DNA of 64,000 bases. It comes from Chitinophaga niabensis (GTDB taxonomy: Bacteria; Bacteroidota; Bacteroidia; Chitinophagales; Chitinophagaceae). The notes beneath the pieces were generated by a model. That model saw only the letters and a list, made by a program, of their open reading frames with translations. It was not told where the DNA came from and made no database searches. The stretch is from assembly GCF_900129465.1 (NCBI RefSeq), contig NZ_FSRA01000001.1, forward strand, positions 2,234,482-2,298,481, in the 5' to 3' direction. Below, in pieces: positions 1-9,706 of this stretch (position 1 is the stretch's first letter; each line of letters opens with the position of its first letter). A program made the position numbers and the translations under genes.

Positions 1-109
1 GCTAATAAGAAATATGCATAGTTTTTCATGCTATTACGTTTTAATTCAACAATAGCAGAACATATTTCATGCCGCTTTAAGCAGGTGATATTGGGTATTA
101 TTCTCTACA

Positions 110-1723
110 CTAAGGCTCCATCCACACCAGCCGGACACCTTTCCTGTTACCTTCCACAGAGAGCTTCAGGGTTACATACACGTTCTTCTCCTGGTCGTAA
201 TCAGATACGGCAAATAATACCAGGTTATGATCGCGGTCCTTCTCCGGTTTACCGAACAGGAATTCCCTTGGCGGCAAGGTATTATTTCCTTCCAGTGTAT
301 AATAGAAACCATCACATTCACTCACACCTTTGATGTTAGTTAATTTACCTTTCAGGGCACGTTTTTCGTTTTCTTCCACATCATTGAACAACACGTAGAT
401 CTTATCTTTCCCATTTACGTAGGCAAATGATTTGAACTGATCTCCTGCAGCTAACCTGGCTGCGGTACCTTCCCGGTGTGCGTGATAGAAGGTACGGGGA
501 TCCATTTGCATCAGGAAATGTTCTTTAGGAATGAAGTAGCAGTTGATCTCTTTGCCTTTCAGGTCAAATGTAGATACCGCTATATGTTTCAGTTCTGTAT
601 TGCTTGATGCGTATCCACCGCCGACGGCAGTAGAATACTGGCGGGTAATGATCTCCAGCTCTTCATACACCACGGAAAAAGTACCGTCAGGATTGATAAA
701 GAAGTTCTGTGGTTTTCCTTCAAACTCGTTCCTTCTGCCAAACAGCTCCTGGCTTTTTTCATTGGCCTTATGCGGATATACGGCGTTTACGGCATCCACC
801 TTTTTCCGGGCAGGATCAATGAGTACAAGGCTGGTGAAATATTTCGCATTCCGTTTATCGGATTCTGCCACAAATGCCAGCATGATCAGCTGCTTTGTAA
901 TGGGATTATACTTCACCACTCCCCTGTCTATTTCCAGGTTGCGTGCAAATTCCAGTTCATACAATCCTACTTCGCCTGCTCCTTTTTTCAATTCGGCCAA
1001 TACCAATGTATTCTCGTCTCCCCCGCTGGTACGGGTATTATAAGCGTAGGCCAGTATATCTACCGTTTGGGCATCTATAATAGCCATGTCTATGTACTTC
1101 ATGTACTTGTACTTATCTTCCGGAGACTTGTAATACGCGCGGCTTAACTCGTTATGGTCCGGGCCGAACATGATCACTTCTATCCGTTTATTCCTGTCTG
1201 ATTCAAACGAATTGAATAAGGCTACGGCGTAGTTATCTGTCAGCGGGTCTTTCTTCACATAAAAAGAAGGCGGGGGCACCTTTCCGAAAGCCATGGCATA
1301 ACCATGTTTCATACTCAGGGGTAATAATTCTGCAATGGTTTCCTCCTTCTTTAAAGTACCGCTAACCCCATCTACGATCAGGCGGTATAACACCGGCGTT
1401 TTATTGTCCATTTCACTGATCAGGAACACGGCGTTGCCATTTGATTCAAAGATGGCCTCTATCTGCCCGCTTTTCAGTTTCCCGAACTTAGGCCCCAGGT
1501 GCCGTGCTGTTTTCTGTTTGTGTTTGGCATCGTAGATCTTGATGTCCAGGCCGCTTTTTAAAGAGATCACCACAAACATCGTATTCCCGTTCTTCAGTTG
1601 CAGGATGCGGGCAAAGCCATCTTCCGGCTCCACAAAAACAGGGCCTTCTGCAATCGTTTTGAATTGGGCAAAAGTGATCGCATGGCAGAGGGTTAACCCC
1701 AAAAAGAAGAGCATTTTTTTCAT
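110..1723 (-). CDS. Secreted protein of unknown function
   Basis: About 537 residues from the ATG at 1723. I prefer this start to the upstream ATG at 1759 because it puts a clean signal peptide (MKKMLFFLGLTLCHAITFAQ) at the N-terminus. The mature part has no membrane segment and is rich in alternating hydrophobic strands and charged turns, with many short stretches of the type 'FINPDGTFSVVYEE', which suggests an all-beta or propeller-like exported protein. I do not recognise the family. It is separated from the terpene synthase gene upstream by a strong hairpin terminator, so it is probably transcribed on its own. Gene reality is well supported by length and the signal peptide; function is unknown. 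Confidence 0.8.
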   Translation of the reverse strand: MKKMLFFLGLTLCHAITFAQFKTIAEGPVFVEPEDGFARILQLKNGNTMFVVISLKSGLDIKIYDAKHKQKTARHLGPKFGKLKSGQIEAIFESNGNAVFLISEMDNKTPVLYRLIVDGVSGTLKKEETIAELLPLSMKHGYAMAFGKVPPPSFYVKKDPLTDNYAVALFNSFESDRNKRIEVIMFGPDHNELSRAYYKSPEDKYKYMKYIDMAIIDAQTVDILAYAYNTRTSGGDENTLVLAELKKGAGEVGLYELEFARNLEIDRGVVKYNPITKQLIMLAFVAESDKRNAKYFTSLVLIDPARKKVDAVNAVYPHKANEKSQELFGRRNEFEGKPQNFFINPDGTFSVVYEELEIITRQYSTAVGGGYASSNTELKHIAVSTFDLKGKEINCYFIPKEHFLMQMDPRTFYHAHREGTAARLAAGDQFKSFAYVNGKDKIYVLFNDVEENEKRALKGKLTNIKGVSECDGFYYTLEGNNTLPPREFLFGKPEKDRDHNLVLFAVSDYDQEKNVYVTLKLSVEGNRKGVRLVWMEP

Positions 1724-1763
1724 ACGTACAGGGCTAATTTTGTTTAAGATCAGGGCCAAATGT

Positions 1764-1820
1764 AGGCATTATTTCAGAAAAGCCGTCCCGATGCGTCGGA
1801 ACGGCTTTTGAATAATGCCT
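1764..1820 (-). terminator. Extended hairpin terminator after the terpene synthase gene
   Basis: Inner arms AAAAGCCGTCCCGA (1778-1791) and TCGGAACGGCTTTT (1796-1809) pair with one mismatch around a 4-nt loop. Outer arms AGGCATTATT (1764-1773) and AATAATGCCT (1811-1820) pair perfectly. Read on the minus strand, the hairpin begins within the TAG stop of the terpene synthase and ends the inner stem in TTTT, as expected for an intrinsic terminator. Confidence 0.75.
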
Positions 1821-2808
1821 ATACTGTTTCAGTCAGGCGGTCAGTGATCGTGTAATGCTCTACGCAATTGAACTCGTACCGTGCGGTATCTTCAAAGCTC
1901 CAGTCCATATTCCCCCGCAGGATCATAGCGAGGTCGTATGCATACTTCCGGGCACCTGCGGGAAAGTCTTCCAGAGAGTTGTAGTGTTCATAGAACTCGC
2001 GCATTTCTTCGTTGTGCAGCAATACCGTTTCGTGAATGGCATCATCCAGCTCCAGGTGCTTTTCCTGCTGGATCACCATCACGAGGTTATGCGTGTCTCC
2101 ATGTGCAATTTCCTTACTTAAGGAAAACAGATCATTTGCCCAGCAGCCCAGGTGACCGCAGAGATCGTTCAGGCGTTGCAGTGTGGGATGGTCTTTTACG
2201 GAAGCGGGCAGCGTAATGTCTTCTGCAAAGTAAATAAGGCGGCCCGCAATGTGGGCACCTCCAATAATGGGGCGTCTTTCAATGTACTCGGAAATGCTGG
2301 GGGTCTTCCAGCTGTTCGCATTTTTGTTCTGCCATTCAATGGCATTGAACAAGAGCAGGATGTCCTGCACAAATTCCCTTTGAAATGCGGCGCTGCTGCA
2401 GGCTTTCATGCGCTGCCATACATCAGATAACGCGGCCAGCACATTGCCGCCGTTTTCCATGGTGAAGCGTTTATCCTCTGTGAGTACGCCGAGGAAATTC
2501 TTCATCAGCATCTTCAATGCAGCGGGGTCCTGCGCCACCGCATCCTGGTGATCAAAGAGATCGTCCAGCAGGAATAACAATACCAACAGGTCGTTGGTGA
2601 TACAAAGTCGCTCATGTGAGGCTGTGGGATAGAACCTGCAGGTCATGTACCCGAAGTTGGATGCTTTTAATTCGTTGAACATGGCACCGGGATACAGCTG
2701 GAATGTTTCACACCATTGGAGGGTGTGGTTTTCTACAGACTGCACATAAGGACTAATACTTGGCTGAAAAGGGCAGAAAAGCTCCTGTTTTTTGGTAATG
2801 GTGAACAT
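1819..2808 (-). CDS. Class I terpene synthase
   Basis: About 329 residues when started at the ATG at 2808 (MFTITKKQELF); the extension upstream to 2871 looks non-native. The protein carries the metal-binding signature of class I terpene cyclases: an aspartate-rich DDLFD motif (about residues 82-86) and an NSE triad NDLFSLSKE (N225, S229, E233), plus an RY pair near the C-terminus. These residues bind three Mg2+ ions and the diphosphate of a prenyl substrate such as farnesyl or geranylgeranyl diphosphate, so the enzyme should be cytosolic and make a cyclic terpene. Length matches bacterial family members (about 320-350). No prenyltransferase or P450 is beside it, so the product cannot be inferred. 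It is followed by a strong terminator. Confidence 0.85.
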   Translation of the reverse strand: MFTITKKQELFCPFQPSISPYVQSVENHTLQWCETFQLYPGAMFNELKASNFGYMTCRFYPTASHERLCITNDLLVLLFLLDDLFDHQDAVAQDPAALKMLMKNFLGVLTEDKRFTMENGGNVLAALSDVWQRMKACSSAAFQREFVQDILLLFNAIEWQNKNANSWKTPSISEYIERRPIIGGAHIAGRLIYFAEDITLPASVKDHPTLQRLNDLCGHLGCWANDLFSLSKEIAHGDTHNLVMVIQQEKHLELDDAIHETVLLHNEEMREFYEHYNSLEDFPAGARKYAYDLAMILRGNMDWSFEDTARYEFNCVEHYTITDRLTETV

Positions 2809-2993
2809 AAACACATGATTTAATGATTGAAAAGTTAATAGAACAACCGCAAGGATGCTCTTATCAGGCATAACAAGTTAAATCGTGAAAAGGTAACCAC
2901 AGGGGTATTAGGAGCATAATTTGCTCTTGCAAATCCCTGAGAATAACAGGCGTTTACAATAGCTAAATAAGTAATAAGTAGGTGAAAAAAATA

Positions 2994-4658
2994 TTACTTT
3001 TTACTAAAAAAAGTTTCGAGTTCACTGTAAAAAGTATCAAAAATAAGGGGTTTGGATAGAAAACCTACCGCACCGGCGGCCAGCATTTCTTCTTTTATGG
3101 CGGGAGCCGTTTCACCGGTAACGCTGATCACCGGGGTGCCATCAAGGGCTTCCTGTACTACTTTCAGGGCTTCTTTTCCATATATGCCGGGTAAACCGAT
3201 ATCGAGCAATACCAGGTCCGGCCGTTCATGCGAGGCTGCTTCAATACCCTGGAAAAGGTCTGCGGAAAGGAGCACCTGGCATCCCATCCTTTGCAGCAGC
3301 AGTTCTACCGCGCGCAGGTTCATCTGGTTATCATCAATTACCAGTACGGTTTTATTGAACTTCTTATAGCTGATCTTTTCTTCCAGCTGTTTGATACCTG
3401 CCGTAAGCGGCAGGGTAACGATGAATGTGCTGCCTATGCCGGTTTTACTTTCCACACGGATGTTGCCTCCCATGGATTCCACCGTTTTTTTCACCAGCGG
3501 AAGGCCAAGCCCTGTACCCCGGTAAGTACTGTGGCGCTGGCTGACGTAGGGTTTGAAGATCTGGACCCGCTGCAGATCGTTTAGCCCGGGGCCGGCATCT
3601 GTAACACTGATCACCAGCTGGTGTTTTTCATTCGGGAATGCTTTGATCCTTATCTCACTATCTGCTGCCGTGAATTTCACCGCATTTGAAATAAGATTGC
3701 TGATCACGGTGGTGAGTTCCCTTTCGTCGCTCAGAATGATCTCCGGTATGGCCGGGGACAGTTCGGTGCTGATCTTCACCTGCTTTTCATCCGCCATCAC
3801 CTGGAAGGAGGCGGTGATCTCTGTGATCAGTTCCCGCAGGTCGAAATTGGAATTCACCAGTTCAAACTTGCCGTTTTCCAATGCTGAATAATCCAGCACG
3901 TTATTGATCACCAGGGTCATTTGCTTGCAGGCAATGTTCAGTGCCTTTACACGGTCTGCCGCTATCACGATCTTATCTGCACCCTTGCTCTGCCGCAGCA
4001 GTTCCTCACTGATGGAGGTCACAATATTGAGATGGTTCCTTGTTTCGTGGTTTGTTTTATTGAAGGACAGGCTTTTGGAGATGTTCACATCTTCCAGCTT
4101 CTTCGTTTTGGCCATCAGTTTATCGATGGATTCCTTAAAATGTTCTGAGTAAAAGTAGAACACCAGGATGTTCAGTGTAACCACTGCCATCAGCACCACC
4201 AGTTTGGTGATTTCATAGCCGTAATGGATGCCCAATGCTGTTAATACACTGAACACCGCCAAAAGGCTGAAGATCCTTTGCTGGTTGGTGGTAAATAACA
4301 GGAAGGACATCCCTATCAGGAAGATCACGATCAGCTCCACATTGGCCGCAGGGCCCATGATCACCCCAAAGAACAGGGTGCCCGCACAGTGTGTGCAGAA
4401 CATGATAAATTTAGCAGTGAGGTATTTTCCGGATCTGTTGAAAAAGGGTACTGTTATCAGTATAAGGCCTTCAATAACAGGGCAGTACAGTAACCGCAGC
4501 TGGCCCGTGATAAAAAATAGGATCGGAGCCAGTAAGAAAGCAAACAGGGCTGGTATCGCAGCCATGATATTCACGATCACTACCGTTCTCGCCTTTGTTC
4601 CATCCTGAGTCTGCGCACCAGCATTAATGACCTTCTTTAGGATGTCACGTGGATTCAT
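2994..4658 (-). CDS. Membrane hybrid histidine kinase / response regulator
   Basis: 554 residues. Residues about 25-170 form several hydrophobic helices (membrane sensor). A coiled linker leads to a HisKA domain with H204 in the box NHETRNHLN, where the usual proline after R is replaced. The HATPase domain follows with NLISNAVKF, DAGPGL and GTGLGLPLVKK motifs. A C-terminal receiver domain has VLVIDDNQMN, phospho-acceptor D486 in LVLLDIGLPG, and SKPL. It should autophosphorylate on H204 and pass phosphate to its own receiver. There is no HTH output domain and no obvious partner nearby, so the target pathway is unknown. It is monocistronic by spacing. Confidence 0.9.
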   Translation of the reverse strand: MNPRDILKKVINAGAQTQDGTKARTVVIVNIMAAIPALFAFLLAPILFFITGQLRLLYCPVIEGLILITVPFFNRSGKYLTAKFIMFCTHCAGTLFFGVIMGPAANVELIVIFLIGMSFLLFTTNQQRIFSLLAVFSVLTALGIHYGYEITKLVVLMAVVTLNILVFYFYSEHFKESIDKLMAKTKKLEDVNISKSLSFNKTNHETRNHLNIVTSISEELLRQSKGADKIVIAADRVKALNIACKQMTLVINNVLDYSALENGKFELVNSNFDLRELITEITASFQVMADEKQVKISTELSPAIPEIILSDERELTTVISNLISNAVKFTAADSEIRIKAFPNEKHQLVISVTDAGPGLNDLQRVQIFKPYVSQRHSTYRGTGLGLPLVKKTVESMGGNIRVESKTGIGSTFIVTLPLTAGIKQLEEKISYKKFNKTVLVIDDNQMNLRAVELLLQRMGCQVLLSADLFQGIEAASHERPDLVLLDIGLPGIYGKEALKVVQEALDGTPVISVTGETAPAIKEEMLAAGAVGFLSKPLIFDTFYSELETFFSKK

Positions 4659-4854
4659 CAGAGCGTGTTTTCAATTAGCCGTAGGTTTTCAGAGTTTTGA
4701 TCAGTGTAACAGCGCAAAGTTAACGCTTCGGATAAGAAATCCTACAGTTAAGGCTGATTAATCTACATGTAACGCAAAGCCTGACTCCCTGAGTGCTTCA
4801 GGAGCCTAATTTACATCCCTGCCAGTTGTTTTTTATCAACCAATAAACTGAAAA

Positions 4855-7764
4855 ATGAGACAATCCCTGAAAGGCATATTATACCTCGTATGCCTGTTAT
4901 TACCGCTTGTTATGCAGGCACAGCACAAAACCTTTTCCGGAAGAGTGACCGATGTGAACGGTAATCCCTTACCCGGTGCCAGTGTGAGCATCCAAAAGAC
5001 CAAACAAGGCGCCATCACCAATACGGAAGGCAGGTTTGAGATCAGTGCCCCGGAAGGTGCTACCCTTGTGGTGAACTTCACCGGTTTCAAATCCCGCAAT
5101 ATTAAACTTACAGGCGATGCTGCGCTGGCCATTGTGCTGGAAGAAGATGTGGCCAAACTGGATGAAATTGTGGTAACGGGGCTCGCTACCACGGTTAAAC
5201 GAAGAAATGCAGCTAATGCTGTGGCCTCCGTTTCCGCAAAGGAACTCACCGGCGTGGCACCTGCCCAGACCTTTGATGCCGCTTTAAGCGGTAAAATAAC
5301 AGGGGCCAACATTGTAGCCAATTCCGGCGCACCGGGTGGCGGGCTCTCCATCAAGCTCCGTGGTGTATCCTCTGTTTTTGGTACCACCCAGCCCCTGTAT
5401 GTAATAGATGGTGTGATCGTGAGCAACCGCATCACCTCTACCGGTACCAATGTTGTGACCAGTGCACAGGGTGGTGGCAGGATCACTTCTACTCAGGATA
5501 ACGCTACTTCCCGCATTGCAGATATCAATCCGCAGGACATTGAAAACGTGGAAATACTGAAAGGAGCTTCTGCCTCTGCCATATATGGTTCACAGGCCTC
5601 CGCCGGTGTAGTGATCATTACTACCAAAAAAGGAAAAGCAGGCACTACCAAAGTGAATGTTTCCCAGGATATGGGGTTCATCACAGCCCGTCACCTGATG
5701 GGCATGAAAACGCTTACGGATGCACAGATCACTGCACGCAGGTGGAATGTGGGACTGTACAGGGCAGCGCAGCAGGCAGGCAAATTATATGATTACGAAA
5801 AGGAGATCTATGGCAACACGGGTTTCCTGCGCAATACCAGCTTTACTGCCAGCGGTGGAACAGAAAAAACCACTTTCCTTTTCTCTGCAGGGATGCGTAA
5901 AGAAGAAGGCATCATTCAAAATACAGGATATGCCAATAACAACCTGCGCCTGAATGTGAACCACCGGGTATCAGACAGGATCAAAGTAGGCATCACTTCT
6001 TCCTACACCAATTCTTCTTCTGACCGTGGTATCACCAATAATGATAACACGGGGGTTTCTATTGGTGTACAGCTGGCTTCCATGCGCCCGTACAGGGAAC
6101 TGCATCCTAACGACAAAGGGCAGTATCCCAATCCGCTGAATGGCAACAACATTTTGCAGACGATCGCATTAATGAAGAACAATGAAAAGATCAACCGGGT
6201 AATTTCCGGTATCAACCTGGACGCTACTTTGCAACAATCTGATGTTTCCATCACAAAGCTGGTGGCAAGGGGTGGTGTGGATTTCTATAACCACAAATCT
6301 CAACTGCTCTTCCCCGCTATCCTTCATCTTGAAACAGCCGCGGGCACCGGCGGGCGGAACGTGCAGGGAAATACGAACGACCTTAATACCAGCTGGGCTG
6401 CATTCCTGGTGAACACCCTCAGCGCAAAACAATTATCGTTCGTTACCACTGCAGGTTTAACCCACGAATATGGCTCATACGATCAGTTGCTGAATGTTGC
6501 TTCGCAACTGGTAGGTGAAGAAACCAGTGGCGGGCAGGCCAGCTCTGTAAGCGCACAGCAAACACGTTATCTTTTCCGTAACGATGGTATCTTCTTACAG
6601 GAAGAAATTGCGCTGAAAGAGTTCCTGAACTTCACGGCAGGTGTTCGTTTCGACCGCTCTACCAATAACGGGGATTATAAGAAGTTCAATGTATATCCCA
6701 AAGCCAATATGTCCTGGAACATTTCAAAGATGGGCAACTGGGAAAACCGTACGGTAAATGATCTGAAGTTCCGTATCGCCTATGGTGAAAGCAGTGGTTT
6801 TCCTACTTTCAACAGCCGCTTTACCGTATTACCCGGTATGAGCATTGGCGGGCGCCCCGGTTCTTTGATCGGCATTACCCTGGGAGATGCGGATATTCAG
6901 TCTGAAAGGCAAACAGAACTGGAAGGTGGTATGGATATCAGCTTCCTGAACGGAAAGATCAACCTGGAAGCCACGTTGTACAACAAGGTGATCAAAGACC
7001 TGCTGGTGGCTGCTAATTTCCCTGCTTCCAGCGGCTTCACCAATCACTGGGTGAATGCAGGCTCTCTGCGCAACCGCGGGCTGGAATTAGGCTTAAGGAC
7101 CATCCCTGTTGATAATAAGTTCCTGCGCTGGAATTCCACACTCAACTTCTGGTTCAACCGCTCCAAAGTAACGAAACTGAATGTTCCCAGCTTTGACCAG
7201 GGAGATGCCTTTGGTGCTAACTACGGTACCTTTTTCATTGAAGAAGGCAAATCAGCCACACAGATCCTGGCATTTAACGACGATGGCAACCTGCAGCAGT
7301 ATGGCGACCTGGAACCTGATTACCAGCTGAGCTTCTATAATGAGCTTACTTTCCTGAAGAACATCAGCCTCCGCTTCCTGCTGCATGCACGGAAAGGCAG
7401 TTCCAACGTGAACCTCTCTCAATTGCTGCAGGACTATGGCGGCACTTCTCCCGACTGGGATGTACCGGATAAAGGCGGCAACCCTACAGGCCTGGTACGT
7501 TCCGGCCAGCCTTACCGGTATGTGCAGGATGCGAGCTATTTACGCTTCCGTGAAATAGCATTGTATTACCGCCTGCCGGTAATATGCCGCCACATCCAGA
7601 ACATCAGGCTGGGCGTTTCTGCCAATAACTTTATTACATGGACCCCTTATAAAGGATATGATCCGGAAGTTTCCAATTTCGGCGCCGGCTTTGGTGCCGG
7701 AGTGGATGTAGCTCCCTACCCTGCTTCCAAACGCCTGCAATTCCATTTATCGCTTGACTTCTAA
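4855..7764 (+). CDS. SusC/RagA-type TonB-dependent outer membrane transporter
   Basis: 969 residues. A signal peptide ending in LVMQAQ is followed by a carboxypeptidase-regulatory-like beta domain (about residues 25-100), a TonB-box-like segment LDEIVVTG, a plug domain with QPLYVIDGV and ILKGASASAIYGSQASAGVVIITTKK-type signatures, and a long beta-barrel ending in a terminal phenylalanine (SLDF). Family knowledge: SusC proteins import oligosaccharides or other large solutes through the outer membrane, energised by TonB, with a SusD lipoprotein as lid. The cognate SusD starts 11 nt downstream. No hydrolase, sigma factor or anti-sigma gene lies beside the pair, so the substrate is not apparent. 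Confidence 0.95.
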   Translation: MRQSLKGILYLVCLLLPLVMQAQHKTFSGRVTDVNGNPLPGASVSIQKTKQGAITNTEGRFEISAPEGATLVVNFTGFKSRNIKLTGDAALAIVLEEDVAKLDEIVVTGLATTVKRRNAANAVASVSAKELTGVAPAQTFDAALSGKITGANIVANSGAPGGGLSIKLRGVSSVFGTTQPLYVIDGVIVSNRITSTGTNVVTSAQGGGRITSTQDNATSRIADINPQDIENVEILKGASASAIYGSQASAGVVIITTKKGKAGTTKVNVSQDMGFITARHLMGMKTLTDAQITARRWNVGLYRAAQQAGKLYDYEKEIYGNTGFLRNTSFTASGGTEKTTFLFSAGMRKEEGIIQNTGYANNNLRLNVNHRVSDRIKVGITSSYTNSSSDRGITNNDNTGVSIGVQLASMRPYRELHPNDKGQYPNPLNGNNILQTIALMKNNEKINRVISGINLDATLQQSDVSITKLVARGGVDFYNHKSQLLFPAILHLETAAGTGGRNVQGNTNDLNTSWAAFLVNTLSAKQLSFVTTAGLTHEYGSYDQLLNVASQLVGEETSGGQASSVSAQQTRYLFRNDGIFLQEEIALKEFLNFTAGVRFDRSTNNGDYKKFNVYPKANMSWNISKMGNWENRTVNDLKFRIAYGESSGFPTFNSRFTVLPGMSIGGRPGSLIGITLGDADIQSERQTELEGGMDISFLNGKINLEATLYNKVIKDLLVAANFPASSGFTNHWVNAGSLRNRGLELGLRTIPVDNKFLRWNSTLNFWFNRSKVTKLNVPSFDQGDAFGANYGTFFIEEGKSATQILAFNDDGNLQQYGDLEPDYQLSFYNELTFLKNISLRFLLHARKGSSNVNLSQLLQDYGGTSPDWDVPDKGGNPTGLVRSGQPYRYVQDASYLRFREIALYYRLPVICRHIQNIRLGVSANNFITWTPYKGYDPEVSNFGAGFGAGVDVAPYPASKRLQFHLSLDF

Positions 7765-7775
7765 ATCATTTATCA

Positions 7776-9077
7776 ATGAAACATATTTTATCAGTAGTTT
7801 TTGTTGCAGCCAGTGTACTTACTGCCTGCACGCATGAATTCATTCCTAACCCCAACGCCCCCACGATGGAAGAGATCATTAAAAATCCCTCCATCTCCCA
7901 GTTGAACAACCTTGTAACAGGTTCCGAAGGAGGGCTGCGGGCACAGCTGGGACTGTATCACGACCTGGTGGGTGTATTTGGCCGTGAATTCTGGCGTTAT
8001 TCCAATTCAGACAGCCGTAATACAGAAGATCTTTTGGGGAAAGGGAACATAACCCTGGACCCGAACTCCTACTATGCTATAAATAGCTGGCTGGCCCGTT
8101 ATTCCGTAGTGAAGAACTGCAACCTGCTGATGGAGGCTACAAAGAACTGTACACTGCTGGAAAATGAAGCACAAAAGAACGGATATTACGCATTTGCCAA
8201 AACCATCGCAGCCTATCAGCTGCTGCTGAACCTCAACCATACGGACGATCAGGGTATCCGCACAGATGTGAACGACCCTAAGGACCTCGGGCCTATCGTT
8301 AATAAAACACAAGCGCTTACAGACATTGCCAAACTACTGGACGATGCAGATGTGTTGCTGAATAATGCAACGATCATATTCCCCCTATCCGATGGTTTTG
8401 AGGGGTTCAACAGTGTGGCTGGTTTCAAAAAGTTCAACCGCGCGCTTTCTGCCCGCGTATCCATTTACCGGGAGCAATGGACCAAAGCACTCACCGATCT
8501 GAATGGTTCTTTTCTTGACCTTTCTGCAGGGAGTAACCTGAATACAGGTGTTTATCATGTTTTCTCCTCTTCCAGCGGGGACCTGCTGAATGAACTATAC
8601 CTCGCGCCGGATGGCCAGAGTGATATCAGGGCGGCTCATCCAACATTTGAAGCAGACCTGGAAGCAGGAGACGACCGTATCAACAAAACACATGTAAGAG
8701 CTGCAGCGGCCACTTTCGATGGCCTTACGAGCACCAGGGATGTAGCCCTTTACGCCACACCCACCACACCAGTGGCTATCATCCGGAATGAAGAGCTGAT
8801 CCTGATCTATGCGGAAGCCAAACTGCAAAATAACGCACTGGCAGAGGCAGCAGATGCATTGAATACTATCCGCAGCAAACACAATCTTACACCACGGCTG
8901 GACCTTGATACAAAAGCAAAGCTCATAGATGAGTTACTGAAACAAAGAAGGTATTCCCTCTTTGGAGAAGGACATCGCTGGGTAGATATGCGCCGGTACA
9001 ACAGGTTAGCCACCCTTCCCATTGACAGGGCAGGTGATGATGTATGGCCGCGTGTACCGCTCCCGGCCGGGGAATAA
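7776..9077 (+). CDS. SusD/RagB-family outer membrane lipoprotein
   Basis: 433 residues with a lipoprotein signal peptide and lipobox LTAC at the N-terminus. The C-terminal part has the SusD signature 'LIDELLKQRRYSLFGEGHRWVDMRRYNRL', and the TPR-like helices typical of the family are visible in between. It should sit on the cell surface over the SusC barrel encoded immediately upstream and bind the imported ligand. The start is set by the ATG 11 nt after the SusC stop, so the two genes form one operon. The protein is a little shorter than many SusD proteins (about 500) but complete at both ends. A bidirectional terminator follows. Confidence 0.93.
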   Translation: MKHILSVVFVAASVLTACTHEFIPNPNAPTMEEIIKNPSISQLNNLVTGSEGGLRAQLGLYHDLVGVFGREFWRYSNSDSRNTEDLLGKGNITLDPNSYYAINSWLARYSVVKNCNLLMEATKNCTLLENEAQKNGYYAFAKTIAAYQLLLNLNHTDDQGIRTDVNDPKDLGPIVNKTQALTDIAKLLDDADVLLNNATIIFPLSDGFEGFNSVAGFKKFNRALSARVSIYREQWTKALTDLNGSFLDLSAGSNLNTGVYHVFSSSSGDLLNELYLAPDGQSDIRAAHPTFEADLEAGDDRINKTHVRAAAATFDGLTSTRDVALYATPTTPVAIIRNEELILIYAEAKLQNNALAEAADALNTIRSKHNLTPRLDLDTKAKLIDELLKQRRYSLFGEGHRWVDMRRYNRLATLPIDRAGDDVWPRVPLPAGE

Positions 9078-9080
9078 ATT

Positions 9081-9115
9081 AAAAAGGCTGGTCCGTTGGG
9101 GCCAGCCTTTTTTTT
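9081..9115. terminator. Bidirectional terminator between convergent genes
   Basis: AAAAAGGCTGG (9081-9091) pairs with CCAGCCTTTTT (9102-9112), followed by further T residues. The hairpin lies between the SusD stop (9075-9077) and the end of the convergent gene at 9117. A-run and T-run on opposite sides allow it to work in both directions. Confidence 0.85.
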
Positions 9116-9116
9116 A

Positions 9117-9695
9117 TCAGTTCATTACAATAAAGATCAGATCTTCATAATCATGTGCGGACACAAACATGGGAATGCCGGCCCAGGCGGCCCTGTTCTT
9201 ATGTGCTGTTACCGTTTGTTTGAAAAGCTGGTATAAGCGGAGGATCACCAGGTATTCATGCAACTCGCAGGCAGCACGTAAATTATCATCCCGGTACCCT
9301 TCTGTTTTCATGTACTCCCGGTTGGCCTCCTGCAAGGCTTCAAAGCCGGTAATGCTCATGCTCTTTTCAGACTGGCCATCAAACTCCGCCAGCCAGTTCA
9401 GGGTATCTTCTTCTTCTACTGTTTCATAGGCAAAAAGATCTATGAACCAATGTTCATAGTTCACCGTAAAGGCGTTCATTTCGCAAAGGATGGCTTTGAT
9501 ATCCAGCTCTTCTTCTTCCTTCATGGCTTTATAAAAACTATTCAGGAACTGGCCGAGGATGGGCTGCAGGTGAAGAAGGTCTTTCCCGATCACCTGGTGA
9601 AAAGGGGTTTCCGGCAGTTCTGCCAGTTTATCTTCCGTATAACGGATGGCAGCATCTATCTGCCCGGCCCTTATCCAATCTACTAATTTATCCAT
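9117..9695 (-). CDS. Cytosolic protein of unknown function
   Basis: 192 residues, no signal peptide or membrane segment, mostly helical by composition and acidic (for example KAMKEEEELDIKAILCEM and DLFAYETVEEEDTLNWLAEFD). I do not recognise the family. The start is 11 nt downstream of the stop of the VOC-family gene at 9707, so the two are probably co-transcribed. The gene uses codons like its neighbours and ends against a shared bidirectional terminator, so it is probably real, but no function can be assigned. Confidence 0.75.
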   Translation of the reverse strand: MDKLVDWIRAGQIDAAIRYTEDKLAELPETPFHQVIGKDLLHLQPILGQFLNSFYKAMKEEEELDIKAILCEMNAFTVNYEHWFIDLFAYETVEEEDTLNWLAEFDGQSEKSMSITGFEALQEANREYMKTEGYRDDNLRAACELHEYLVILRLYQLFKQTVTAHKNRAAWAGIPMFVSAHDYEDLIFIVMN

Positions 9696-9706
9696 TGCTT
9701 TGTGAT

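Noticed and set aside
28..333. Plus-strand open frame at the left edge
   Set aside because: It lies mostly antisense to the longer signal-peptide-bearing gene at 110-1723 and has no recognisable protein features.
4836..5486. Minus-strand 216-codon frame within the SusC gene
   Set aside because: It is antisense to a strongly conserved SusC N-terminus and shows no domain.
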